Under the pieces are notes generated by a model, which saw only the letters and a program-made list of their open reading frames with translations, was not told where the DNA came from and made no database searches. This document shows, piece by piece, positions 50,221 through 58,552 of a stretch of DNA of 64,000 bases. This DNA comes from Terrimonas_A sp051954695. GTDB lineage: Bacteria > Bacteroidota > Bacteroidia > Chitinophagales > Chitinophagaceae. Location: the NCBI GenBank assembly GCA_051954695.1, contig JBQCHL010000024.1, forward strand, positions 124,001-188,000. The letters are read 5' to 3'. Both the position numbers and the translations under genes were made by a program. Numbering within the stretch: position 1 is the first letter of the stretch; each line of letters begins with the position of its first letter.

Positions 50221-51996
50221 TTAGAGATTGATCACTTTCCTGTTTCTCATCGCCTGTACTTTTGTTCTTGCTTTCTGCAATTCTGCTATTTTCTTTTGCA
50301 AACGATCAAGTGTGATATCGCTGTCTGGAATTCCTTTCAGCCCTTTTACGACCAGTTCTTTTTGGAGGCTGCTCAGTTTTACCATCGCATCACTGTAAAC
50401 CTGGCGCATGCTGTCGAGCTTGATATTGTTCATGGCTTGGGTCAGTTCAGCATTGAGCCCTTCCCAGTTGATCTGATCATAAGACGCTCTTAATTTATTA
50501 CCCATCTGGTCCCAGTCGGCTTTTTCGGCGGCTCTTTCATAAGCGGCTTTTACGTTTTCTTTTTCAGCCTTGGTCATCGCATCGGCAATGCTTTTCTCTA
50601 CCGCTTTCCATTGGGTTTCTTCCAGTACTTTTTTAGAAGCGACCAGGGCTTCTTTCACCTGGTTTTCCTGTTGAGGGGTCAGCTCAGGAATAACGTCCTG
50701 GAGATTACTTATCTGGATGAAATGATTTGTTGCATTGTCTACCACAGTTCTGATAAACTTCCCATCAACTACCTGATGGTCTTCGGTCAGGATGGTTGGG
50801 TTATTTGCTTGTGATGAAGTTGGGGGAGCTGGTGCAATAGGTGCAACAGATTCCACCGGGGCCATTACTTCTGCGGGAGCCTGGGCAATGATCTGCTGAG
50901 GTCTTTCCTCAACCGCAGGTATTGCTATCCTTGTATTGTCTTCCGGTATAAAACTTAAAGGGGAAGATAATTGTGAGAGGAAGAAACCTGCAGAGGCATT
51001 GTTCTTGCCTGGTTTGCTAAGGATCACCAAAGCGTTCAGGGCAATAAAACAAAGCAGTGCAGATAATATACCGGCCAGCTTATGAAAAGAGAAGACCGGT
51101 TTTTGTTGTATTCCTAAAATAGATTCGATGCGGCTGAGCAATTCATTCTTTTTTCCACCGGCTGCTGCCACAGCTAAAGGCCTTGGAGCAGTATGCGCCG
51201 CTTTTTCAAGGGCCAGCAAAGCAGAAGCATATCCATAAGGTTCATACTGGAACTGGATCACTATTTCATCGCAGCTTTTCTCCCTTTCCCTTTCAATGAT
51301 CTGGGCAAATGCTTTTACAAACGGGTTGAAGTAAAGGATGGTTTGAATGATGCGAGTGATCAGGTTGGTGAGATAATCCATCCGCCTGATATGGGAAAGC
51401 TCATGCAGCAATACGGCTTCCACCTGGTGGGTAGTGAGTTGGTTCACTGCTGCAAGAGGCAGGAGGATCACCGGTTTCATATAGCCGATTGTTACGGGAG
51501 AACTTACCATATCGGACATCCATATCTGAACAGGTTTATTGATGCCCATGAGGCCTACTACCTTCTGAACAAACATTCTCCATTCAACGCTGGCCTTGGT
51601 GAGACCGTGCCGGCGGATCTGTTGCACATAGCGGTAGTTGCGGATAAAATTCAGGACCGGTAATACCAGTAAAACCAGGTATAATAAGGAAGCCCATGGC
51701 AGGCTTATTGCAAACCACTGGTTGAGCGATTCATTATTGCTGGTGATATTCACCAGGGTGATCAAACCTGCGGCCTGTGGAGTTTTTTCCAGTACCAGCA
51801 GGAAAGTAAATATGAACCAGGTGAACCCGGCAAATAACAGCGAAGAAGCAAGAGCTGCCCGCTGAGAAGATTTTTGTAAACGTAGAACTGCAGTCAGTAA
51901 TTGGTAAACCACCCACAACAACGCCATCTGCCACAAGCTGTTTAACACAGCCCACCCTAAAGCCTGCAGAAAATCTGATTGGCTTATAGCGTTCAT
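50221..51996 (-). CDS. M56-family (BlaR1/MecR1-like) membrane metallopeptidase
   Basis: This 591-residue sensor-protease has about four N-terminal helices, with the zinc motif HELSH in LLHELSHIRRMDYL near residues 200-213 and the downstream SCDEIVIQ near 240. The last helix is near 310-330. The C-terminal 250 residues are periplasmic: a Pro/Ala-rich linker, then a long predicted coiled-coil rich in Lys, Glu and Ala (about 420-590). A penicillin-binding sensor domain as in BlaR1 is absent, so the signal is not beta-lactam in the classical way. It starts 2 bases after blaI-like stop, so the two are translated together. Confidence 0.9.
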   Translation of the reverse strand: MNAISQSDFLQALGWAVLNSLWQMALLWVVYQLLTAVLRLQKSSQRAALASSLLFAGFTWFIFTFLLVLEKTPQAAGLITLVNITSNNESLNQWFAISLPWASLLYLVLLVLPVLNFIRNYRYVQQIRRHGLTKASVEWRMFVQKVVGLMGINKPVQIWMSDMVSSPVTIGYMKPVILLPLAAVNQLTTHQVEAVLLHELSHIRRMDYLTNLITRIIQTILYFNPFVKAFAQIIEREREKSCDEIVIQFQYEPYGYASALLALEKAAHTAPRPLAVAAAGGKKNELLSRIESILGIQQKPVFSFHKLAGILSALLCFIALNALVILSKPGKNNASAGFFLSQLSSPLSFIPEDNTRIAIPAVEERPQQIIAQAPAEVMAPVESVAPIAPAPPTSSQANNPTILTEDHQVVDGKFIRTVVDNATNHFIQISNLQDVIPELTPQQENQVKEALVASKKVLEETQWKAVEKSIADAMTKAEKENVKAAYERAAEKADWDQMGNKLRASYDQINWEGLNAELTQAMNNIKLDSMRQVYSDAMVKLSSLQKELVVKGLKGIPDSDITLDRLQKKIAELQKARTKVQAMRNRKVINL

Positions 51997-51998
51997 TT

Positions 51999-52382
51999 TT
52001 ATTGCTTTTTAAGATCGTTCAATAAACGTTGGATTTTTTCCAGTTCTTCAGGACTGGCTTTATGTTCGCCTAAAGCCTGAATCACCAGTTGAGTGGGGGA
52101 TCCGCCAAACAGGCTGTCGATCATTTTCCCCAGAAGGTGTTTTTGGGTTTTTTCTTTATTAACGGCAGCCTGGTACACATGCGTGCGCATGGAATCATCT
52201 CTTTTTACCAGGCCCTTTTCATGCATGATCTGCATTAATTTCAGCGTAGTGGTGTATCCTACTTCTTTGGAAGAAGCCAGTTCCTCATGCACTTCCCTCA
52301 CAGTCGCCAGGCCCTTCGTCCACAGGATTTGCAATATTTCCAGTTCGCTTTCGGTAGGCTTTATTGTTCTTGTTGCTGACAT
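51999..52382 (-). CDS. BlaI/MecI-family winged-helix repressor
   Basis: This 127-residue repressor shows the BlaI pattern: KPTESELEILQILWTKGLATVREVHEEL, then GYTTTLKLMQIMHEKGLV (recognition helix region) and KRDDSMRTHVYQAA (wing), with a C-terminal dimerisation helix. The frame extends to 52463, but the ATG at 52382 starts the conserved domain. It is cleaved or released through its M56 partner in known systems. A palindrome over its own promoter suggests autoregulation. No beta-lactamase gene is near, so the regulon is elsewhere. Confidence 0.93.
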   Translation of the reverse strand: MSATRTIKPTESELEILQILWTKGLATVREVHEELASSKEVGYTTTLKLMQIMHEKGLVKRDDSMRTHVYQAAVNKEKTQKHLLGKMIDSLFGGSPTQLVIQALGEHKASPEELEKIQRLLNDLKKQ

Positions 52383-52401
52383 GGTTTGAGGTTTTACAGC
52401 C

Positions 52402-52425
52402 CGAATATACGATCTTTTTCGTATA
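52402..52425 (-). promoter_or_regulatory. BlaI-type operator overlapping the -7 box
   Basis: TATACGA-N6-TCGTATA (52406-52425) is a perfect 7-bp inverted repeat. It overlaps the minus-strand -7-like box TATATTCG (52409-52402), 20 bases before the repressor ATG. Binding there would block transcription of the repressor-M56 operon. Confidence 0.65.
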
Positions 52426-52520
52426 AAGAACATAGGAATTATTAATTTAAGGTTTTTTAACAATGATTAACAATGAGGTAGTTATCTCTGAGACGCTGAT
52501 TGGCGAGGAAGGTTACAGTC

Positions 52521-52654
52521 TAGTCGTTAGTCTTTAGTCGGCAGTCGATAGCCTGAGCTCTACGAAAACACAAGCATACGCTACGGTATCGTAGTAAATC
52601 TGCCAAACGATGCAAAATCCGGACTATCGACTGCCGACTAAAGACTATCGACTA
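52521..52654. repeat. Foldback element of the AGTCG repeat family
   Basis: The 31-bp arms 52521-52551 and 52624-52654 are inverted copies with a single mismatch; the inner 22 bp (GTCTTTAGTCGGCAGTCGATAG) are perfect. A 72-base non-coding spacer separates them. The left arm shares TAGTCGTTAGTC exactly with 17348-17359. It is non-coding, so it may be a mobile miniature element or a long-arm hairpin in RNA. Confidence 0.7.
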
Positions 52655-52659
52655 AAAAA

Positions 52660-52690
52660 TAAGTCCCGCTGTAGACACAGCAGGACTTAC
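52660..52690 (-). terminator. Terminator of hppA
   Basis: AAGTCC-GCTGT type arms with one mismatch pair around a short loop (52660-52690). On the minus strand the stem is followed by TTATTTTTTAG. Rho-independent terminator 35 bases past the hppA stop. Confidence 0.85.
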
Positions 52691-52724
52691 AATTAATGGT
52701 TCTGATTAAGCTCTTCGAATATCT

Positions 52725-54950
52725 TTATTTGTATTGAGCGGTATTAGCAGCTTGCTTGGCTACGGTTTTAGCGATCGGTTGAGTAGCAGCAGGCTTTTGA
52801 TTTTTTACTTCTGCAGGAGCTTTGTCCTTGATCTGCGCCAGGGTAGGAGCAATGACCAGGGATACAATGGACATCAGTTTGATCAGGATGTTCATAGATG
52901 GGCCTGAAGTATCTTTAAATGGATCACCTACAGTATCACCGGTTACAGATGCTTTGTGTGGATCTGATTTTTTGTAATAAGTCTCACCATTGATCTCTAC
53001 GCCTTTTTCAAATGATTTTTTGGCATTGTCCCAGGCTCCGCCGGCATTGTTCTGGAACATACCCATAAGTACGCCGGAAACAGTGGCACCAGCCAGGAAA
53101 CCTCCCAGTGCTTCTGCACCGAGGCCAGGAGCGAAGCCGATGATCAGGGGAGAGATGATGGCAATTGCACCGGGCAACATCATTTTCTTGATAGAAGCCT
53201 GTGTGGAGATCGCCACGCATTTATCATATTCTGGTTTGCCTGTACCTTCCATGATGCCGGGGATGGTTTTGAACTGACGGCGTACTTCTTCCACCATCGC
53301 CATGGCTGCTTCACCAACTGCGCGGATAGCAAGAGAAGAGAAGATGAAAGGTATCATTGCGCCTACAAACAGAGAGGCCAGTACATTCGCTTTATAAATA
53401 TCAATGCCGCTGATACCTGCCACACCTACGAAAGCGGCAAACAGAGCCAGCGCTGTTAATGCTGCAGAAGCGATGGCAAAACCTTTACCGGTAGCAGCGG
53501 TAGTGTTACCTACAGCGTCCAGTACGTCAGTTTTTTCACGCACTTCTTTTGGCAGTTCGCTCATTTCAGCAATACCACCTGCATTGTCTGCAATAGGTCC
53601 GAATGCATCGATTGCGAGTTGCATAGCCGTAGTGGCCATCATACCTGCAGCAGCAATGGATACACCATATAAACCTGCACATTCATAAGAACCCCAGATA
53701 CCGCCTGCCAGCACGAGGATCGGAAGGAAGGTCGATTCCATACCGATAGCCAGACCGCCGATTACGTTGGTAGCATGGCCTGTAGAGGATTGACGGATGA
53801 TGCTCATTACAGGACGTTTGCCCATGGCTGTGTAATGCTCGGTAATAATGCTCATCAATGCGCCTACAAGAAGGCCTACACCGATAGCGCCCATTACTCC
53901 CCATTTGGTAAACAATACGCCGCGAAGCTCCATGTTTTGAGGCAGCAGCCAGTATACAAGAACAAATGCAACAATAGCGGTAAGAATGATAGAACCCCAG
54001 TTGCCCATGTTCAATGCTTTTTGTACAGTATTGGTATTGATACCTGCACTGTCACTGATGCGTACAAACAGGGTAGCAACAATGGAGAAAAGTATGCCTA
54101 CACCAGCGATCAGCATCGGCAATACAACCGGTGAAAAGCCGCTGAGAAGATCTGTGTCCATTACAACGGTTTGTTGTCCGAGCACGATCGTCGCCAGCAC
54201 AGTAGCCACATAAGATCCGAAAAGATCGGCTCCCATACCAGCCACATCGCCTACGTTGTCGCCCACATTGTCTGCAATGGTTGCAGGGTTGCGGGGATCA
54301 TCCTCAGGGATGCCTGCTTCCACTTTACCTACGAGGTCAGCACCTACGTCGGCAGCTTTGGTGTAGATACCGCCGCCTACGCGTGCAAAGAGGGCGATGG
54401 ATTCAGCACCGAGTGAAAAACCTGTCAGCACTTCAATGGTCTGAAGCATTTCTTCAGAGTTCACATCAGCGCCGGGCGCGAAAATTTGTTTTAATACAAT
54501 ATATAAGCCACCGAGACCAAGCACGGCCAGTCCAGCTACACCCACACCCATTACAGCACCGCCTGTGAATGATACATTCAGGGCTTTGCTGAGGCTGGTA
54601 CGGGCAGCTTGTGCAGTACGTACATTGGCTTTGGTAGCGGCTTTCATGCCAATAAAACCGGCCAGTGCGCTTAACACGGCACCGATCACAAAGGCAATAG
54701 CAATAGACCAATGAGAGTGGGGATTGGCGCCTGCCATCAAGGCCAGTAAAATAGCAACGATCACTACAAAATAACCAAGGATCCTCCATTCAGCTTTAAG
54801 GAATGCCATGGCGCCTTCGGCGATGTAGTTACTGATCTCTTTCATCCGGTCGCTGCCGGCATCTTGTTTCGATACCCAGTTGAATTTAGCAATCGTGTAG
54901 AGCAGACCGATAATGCCCATCACGGGAACGAGATAGATCAATTTGTCCAT
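52725..54950 (-). CDS. hppA: Membrane-bound ion-translocating pyrophosphatase
   Basis: This 741-residue enzyme of about 16 helices couples pyrophosphate hydrolysis to Na+ or H+ transport. The catalytic signature is EDDPRNPATIADNVGDNVGDVAG near residues 217-240. The segment GNTTAATGKGFAIAS has Ala where K+-independent H+-PPases carry Lys, so this is the K+-dependent type, which in Bacteroidota is often Na+- or Na+/H+-pumping. The C-terminal tail is Pro/Lys/Ala-rich. It stands as a single transcription unit with its own terminator. Confidence 0.96.
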   Translation of the reverse strand: MDKLIYLVPVMGIIGLLYTIAKFNWVSKQDAGSDRMKEISNYIAEGAMAFLKAEWRILGYFVVIVAILLALMAGANPHSHWSIAIAFVIGAVLSALAGFIGMKAATKANVRTAQAARTSLSKALNVSFTGGAVMGVGVAGLAVLGLGGLYIVLKQIFAPGADVNSEEMLQTIEVLTGFSLGAESIALFARVGGGIYTKAADVGADLVGKVEAGIPEDDPRNPATIADNVGDNVGDVAGMGADLFGSYVATVLATIVLGQQTVVMDTDLLSGFSPVVLPMLIAGVGILFSIVATLFVRISDSAGINTNTVQKALNMGNWGSIILTAIVAFVLVYWLLPQNMELRGVLFTKWGVMGAIGVGLLVGALMSIITEHYTAMGKRPVMSIIRQSSTGHATNVIGGLAIGMESTFLPILVLAGGIWGSYECAGLYGVSIAAAGMMATTAMQLAIDAFGPIADNAGGIAEMSELPKEVREKTDVLDAVGNTTAATGKGFAIASAALTALALFAAFVGVAGISGIDIYKANVLASLFVGAMIPFIFSSLAIRAVGEAAMAMVEEVRRQFKTIPGIMEGTGKPEYDKCVAISTQASIKKMMLPGAIAIISPLIIGFAPGLGAEALGGFLAGATVSGVLMGMFQNNAGGAWDNAKKSFEKGVEINGETYYKKSDPHKASVTGDTVGDPFKDTSGPSMNILIKLMSIVSLVIAPTLAQIKDKAPAEVKNQKPAATQPIAKTVAKQAANTAQYK

Positions 54951-55189
54951 AAGCGTAGCTTCTTATTCTTTCTTTAAGTTTAGTCCCGAAGGTTTGGAAT
55001 TCTTCGAAGGACGGCAAAGATAGGGGATGAAGGGGAGATTTTAGAGTGGGTCCGGCAGATTATGCCAGGAGCCGGGTTGGGGCGACAGTTTGTTGATAAA
55101 TAAAAGCTTACGCAGGCTCAGGGCTTGCGGAGAAACTTGTCGGTTGAAATAATTACTTTTACTCCTTTACCAAATTTGTTCCGGAGTTT

Positions 55190-55810
55190 ATGCAAGCAGG
55201 TCCTATCACCACATTGTTCCTTGATATCGGCGGAGTATTATTGACGAATGGATGGGGCCGGAGTTCCCGCAAGCTCGCTGCAGAGCACTTTAAACTGGAC
55301 CTGGTGGAAATGAACGAACGCCATCACCTTACTTTCGATACATATGAGATAGGTAAGATCTCCCTGGATGAATACCTGGAACGGATCGTGTTTTATGAAA
55401 AGCGCGATTTTACCGTAGATGATTTTAAAACATTCATGTATGGACAAACGCAGCCTTACACAGATTCCATTGAATTTTTTAAGGGATTAAAACAACGGCA
55501 TGGACTGAAAGTGGTTGCTGTGAATAATGAAGGCCGTGAGTTGAACGATTACCGCATCAATCAATTCCGCCTATACGAACTGTTTGATGCATATGCATCT
55601 TCCTGCTATGTGAAATTCCGTAAACCGGATATTGATATATTCCGCATCGCCTGTGATATCGGCAGGGTGGCACCGCAACAGGCGGTAATGGTCGACGACC
55701 GCCAGATGTTTACCCATGTGGCCTCCACCATCGGCATCAATTGCCTGCATTTCGATAGCCTCGATGGGATCAAAGAGAAAATGAAAACGCTGCACCTGCA
55801 AAACAGTTGA
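55190..55810 (+). CDS. HAD-superfamily phosphatase
   Basis: This 206-residue hydrolase has the nucleophile motif FLDIGGVLLTNG near 10-21. The second Asp is replaced by Gly, as in YihX-like sugar phosphatases and related HAD branches. Later motifs are VVAVNNEGRE, VKFRKPDIDIF (Lys) and AVMVDDRQMF (Asp pair). The substrate is unknown; glucose-1-phosphate-type sugar phosphatase is a guess. It ends directly against the stop of the convergent DUF1080 gene (no spacer). Confidence 0.88.
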   Translation: MQAGPITTLFLDIGGVLLTNGWGRSSRKLAAEHFKLDLVEMNERHHLTFDTYEIGKISLDEYLERIVFYEKRDFTVDDFKTFMYGQTQPYTDSIEFFKGLKQRHGLKVVAVNNEGRELNDYRINQFRLYELFDAYASSCYVKFRKPDIDIFRIACDIGRVAPQQAVMVDDRQMFTHVASTIGINCLHFDSLDGIKEKMKTLHLQNS

Positions 55811-56446
55811 TCAGGGAAGCGGTCTTACTTTAATGTTCCTGTAATAAATAATGCTGTTGGGATCATGGGCCTGCAGGGCAAAAGTGCCGCTGGAAATACG
55901 GCGTTCTTCCTGGCCTTTGTTCCGCTGCAACACCTCAGGCTCTGTATAGTCCACCACGGTTTTATCATTTACTTTAATGATAATGTGCTTCCCTTCTACT
56001 TTAATGTATTCGGTGTACCATTCCCGGTCTTTCACATACACTTCTTTTACGTCCTGTATGCCATACAGGCTACCGGTGCGGCGCCAGTCGCTTTGTGAAT
56101 TGTTGACCTGCACTTCATATCCTTTTGCCGGCCAACCAGCTTCCTGGAAAGCTGTATGGAAATAAATGCCGGAATTGGCTCCGGGCTGTGTCATCACTTC
56201 AGCTTTGAATTCAAAGTTTTTAAAAACATGATTCTCTACAGGCCCGTCATAAAATAAGTGGGCCGTCGGTCCTTTTACAACAATATGCCCGCTATCAACA
56301 GAAAAAGAACTGGCATTGTTCCCTACTTTCCAGCCGTTCAATGTTTTTCCGTCGAACAGGGAGATCCATTTTGCTTTAGGAGATTTTATAAAAGAGCAAA
56401 GAGAAATGCATACGATGATACAGGAGACAGTGAGAATTGTTTTCAT
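55811..56446 (-). CDS. DUF1080 (3-keto-disaccharide hydrolase-like) secreted protein
   Basis: This 211-residue protein has a signal peptide (about 1-18) and one concanavalin-like beta-sandwich domain of the DUF1080 type: ISLFDGKTLNGWKVG near 27-41, then FEFKAEVMTQPGANSGIYFHT and GYEVQVNNSQSDW. The family is linked to 3-keto-glycoside hydrolysis and is common in Bacteroidota. It is convergent with the HAD gene with no bases between the stops. Confidence 0.9.
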   Translation of the reverse strand: MKTILTVSCIIVCISLCSFIKSPKAKWISLFDGKTLNGWKVGNNASSFSVDSGHIVVKGPTAHLFYDGPVENHVFKNFEFKAEVMTQPGANSGIYFHTAFQEAGWPAKGYEVQVNNSQSDWRRTGSLYGIQDVKEVYVKDREWYTEYIKVEGKHIIIKVNDKTVVDYTEPEVLQRNKGQEERRISSGTFALQAHDPNSIIYYRNIKVRPLP

Positions 56447-56494
56447 GTTGAAAAATTGATTGCCTAAAGCTAAGGAATTTATCCTGAGTGAGAG

Positions 56495-56520
56495 TTGTTA
56501 GCCGGGAGTTGGAAGTCCGG
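56495..56520. repeat. GGGAGTC-type repeat, copy before the TauE gene
   Basis: TTGTTAGCCGGGAGTTGGAA followed by GTCCGG resembles GTTAGTCGGGAGTC at 17354-17367. It lies just upstream of the -7 box of the permease gene, and its TTG may serve as part of the -33 region. Confidence 0.45.
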
Positions 56521-56521
56521 C

Positions 56522-56529
56522 TATCTTTG
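56522..56529 (+). promoter_or_regulatory. -7 box TATCTTTG before the TauE/SafE gene
   Basis: An exact TAnnTTTG match followed by CAATTC ends 7 bases before the ATG at 56537. It argues that the upstream in-frame start at 56495 is not used and that the mRNA is nearly leaderless. Confidence 0.55.
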
Positions 56530-56536
56530 CAATTCT

Positions 56537-57367
56537 ATGGACAATCCTATCGTCCTTCTTCTTGCCGGGTTTTTAATAGGAACGTTGGGGACCCTGATCG
56601 GGGCAGGAGGCGGGTTTCTGCTGGTGCCTTTATTGCTTTTCACTCATCCAGGTATGTCGCCGGAACTGGTTACTGCCGTGTCGCTGGTGATCGTGGCCTG
56701 CAATGCGGTGTCTGGTTCAATCGCGTATGCGCGATCAGGTCGGATTGATTATAAAGCAGGATTATTGTTTGCAGCGGCAACGATTCCCGGTTCTGTGCTG
56801 GGTGTATATGTAACCAAGCATATTCCTGCCAATACGTTTAATGTGCTGTTCGGGATCATCCTGCTGCTGTTGGCCGTTTTTCTTTTTCTCAAAAAGCAAA
56901 AAGCCGTGGCTTTAAATGAGAGTGCAAACGGGAATGGAAAGCATTTCAAACATCATACGCTAACTGATAAAGGGAATGTGCAGTACCGTTATTCTTATAA
57001 CCAGTACACCGGTATTTCTATCAGTGTGATCGTAGGATTTCTTTCTCCTTTGCTGGGAATAGGAGGAGGTATTATACATGTGCCGGCATTGGTGCACTGG
57101 CTGCATTTTCCTGTATATATCGCTACGGCCACTTCGCATTTCATATTGGCTATTATGGCTACTGTCAGTGTGGTGATGCATGCGTTGCAGGGAAATTACA
57201 GTGATCCTTATATATTAAATATGATCGTCTGGCTTGCGCTGGGCGTTGTTCCCGGTGCACAGGTAGGAGCGATGCTTTCGCATAAAATAAAGGGGGATAT
57301 AATCGTGAAGGCACTGGCGGTTTGCCTGGCATTGGTGGGATTAAGACTTCTGCTCGGAAACGTGTAA
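56537..57367 (+). CDS. TauE/SafE-family sulfite/anion exporter-like permease
   Basis: This 276-residue membrane protein has two homologous halves of about four helices each. The family motif appears in both: LIGTLGTLIGAGGGFLLVP near 9-27 and GFLSPLLGIGGGIIHVPAL near 158-176. A polar segment rich in Asn, Lys and His (about 120-150) separates the halves. TauE/SafE proteins carry sulfite, sulfoacetate or other anions; the substrate here is unknown. No sulfur genes are adjacent. The ATG at 56537 is set by the promoter box just before it. Confidence 0.9.
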   Translation: MDNPIVLLLAGFLIGTLGTLIGAGGGFLLVPLLLFTHPGMSPELVTAVSLVIVACNAVSGSIAYARSGRIDYKAGLLFAAATIPGSVLGVYVTKHIPANTFNVLFGIILLLLAVFLFLKKQKAVALNESANGNGKHFKHHTLTDKGNVQYRYSYNQYTGISISVIVGFLSPLLGIGGGIIHVPALVHWLHFPVYIATATSHFILAIMATVSVVMHALQGNYSDPYILNMIVWLALGVVPGAQVGAMLSHKIKGDIIVKALAVCLALVGLRLLLGNV

Positions 57368-57454
57368 ACAGAAACGATCATTACAGCACTTCCAAAAAAA
57401 TCAATCAGCCAATAGGGGTAAAATGTTTTCATCTTGTTGTTACAGAAACAACGA

Positions 57455-58087
57455 ATGATGAAAATAAGAACAATCGTAATTACGGCAGCTTTATCGCTGT
57501 TGGTTACAGGAGCTATTGCACAGGAATCTGTTAAAACAATATTTAAAAGTAATCCGAGATCATCCGGTGGTTATGGTGCAATAAGCAACAAGTTTACTCA
57601 GATCCGCGGTAAATATGCAAATATGAACGGCTTGTATGGCGGTTGGTTTATTAATCAACGGCTGATGATAGGAGCAGGGGCAGCGGCTGTAACAAGCAAT
57701 ATTCCTGTGCCTTTGGAATACAGTACCGATCCATTGAGAAACAGAAGTTATGAATATGGCCAGGTGGGATTGATGACGGAGTATGTTATTGGTTCCAATA
57801 AACCTGTTCATTTTGTGGTGCAGTTATTTTCCGGAGCAGGATTTACATTACAATATGACCGGCACAACAGGCTTATCAATAATAATATTGATGATCCTAT
57901 CAGTGATGAGAACTGGTTTTTTGTAACAGAGCCGGGAGTACAGATTGAAATGAATTTGTTTAAATGGATGCGTTTTAGTCCGGGTGTTTCTTACCGTGCA
58001 AGTTTTGGAAGTGATGCAGCGGGAATGAAGGATAAGGATATAAGGGGCATGTCATATAATGTGACGTTGAAATTTGGAAAGTTTTAG
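57455..58087 (+). CDS. Outer membrane beta-barrel-like exported protein
   Basis: This 210-residue protein has a signal peptide (about 1-22, ending GAIAQE). Amphipathic strands follow (GGWFINQRLMIGAGAAAV, YEYGQVGLMTEYVIG, FVVQLFSGAGFTLQY), with a final strand ending VTLKFGKF, as expected for a small outer membrane barrel. Start codons at 57455 and 57458 are adjacent; an in-frame start at 57434 is less likely. It is convergent with the aspartic protease gene, 9 bases apart. Function unknown. Confidence 0.78.
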   Translation: MMKIRTIVITAALSLLVTGAIAQESVKTIFKSNPRSSGGYGAISNKFTQIRGKYANMNGLYGGWFINQRLMIGAGAAAVTSNIPVPLEYSTDPLRNRSYEYGQVGLMTEYVIGSNKPVHFVVQLFSGAGFTLQYDRHNRLINNNIDDPISDENWFFVTEPGVQIEMNLFKWMRFSPGVSYRASFGSDAAGMKDKDIRGMSYNVTLKFGKF

Positions 58088-58096
58088 TGAGGTATT

Positions 58097-58552
58097 TCAT
58101 TTTACTTTAAGATAGCCAGGGAGCCTTCGCAAAGTTGGAATACGATGTTGTGCGCCGTCAGGATGCTCAGGATTGATGATGAGCTCCTGACGTTTTGCAT
58201 CTATAAGCACATCCATTTCTTCTATTGGAATGGCGCCGAGCAGGGGCACACTGCTTCCTTCCAAAACAGCTGCTGAGCAGATAGCAGTCCGGTTTTGAAA
58301 TTTTACACATAAGGGGCCAACGATATCATGTTCAACCATCTGGTCATCCGCAAGAAAATGTCTCCTTCTTTCAATGAATGGAAGACCGAGTTGTTCTCTT
58401 ATTGATTCATTGATGCACATCATATAGGATCCTGTATCCACAAGCATTTCTACAGATGTTTGCCTTATCTCTTCTTCTCCGATGATATGACGCCTGGCCA
58501 TTTCTATATCAGATCCGTTGATCAATGTTATTGCTGCATAAATTGTTCCCAT
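58097..58552 (-). CDS. Clan AA (retropepsin-like) aspartic protease
   Basis: This 151-residue cytoplasmic-looking protein has the single catalytic motif LVDTGSYMMCI near residues 37-47 and the flap/psi-loop partner segment VLEGSSVPLLGAIPIEEMD near 97-115. One Asp-Thr-Gly per chain means it must dimerise to be active. Such single-domain bacterial retropepsin-like proteins are scattered and poorly characterised. There is no neighbouring reverse transcriptase or transposase. It stands alone before a repeat-bearing gap. Confidence 0.85.
   Translation of the reverse strand: MGTIYAAITLINGSDIEMARRHIIGEEEIRQTSVEMLVDTGSYMMCINESIREQLGLPFIERRRHFLADDQMVEHDIVGPLCVKFQNRTAICSAAVLEGSSVPLLGAIPIEEMDVLIDAKRQELIINPEHPDGAQHRIPTLRRLPGYLKVK

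Larger units (their letters stand above)
52383..52724. other. Intergenic region, blaI-like promoter to hppA end
   Basis: The 342-base gap holds the BlaI-type operator/promoter (52402-52425), an AT-rich stretch near 52436-52475, a 134-bp foldback element (52521-52654) and the hppA terminator (52660-52690). No coding frame was recognised in it. Confidence 0.6.

Noticed and set aside
50128..50493. Plus-strand ORF near the end of the M56 gene
   Set aside because: It runs through the M56 terminator and antisense to the M56 coding region; there is no domain evidence.
53404..54568. Open frames opposite hppA
   Set aside because: They mirror the highly biased codons of the pyrophosphatase and have no independent start or motif evidence.
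58097..58552. Retroelement or integrated virus
   Set aside because: Only the protease domain is present; no reverse transcriptase, integrase or long terminal repeats lie nearby.
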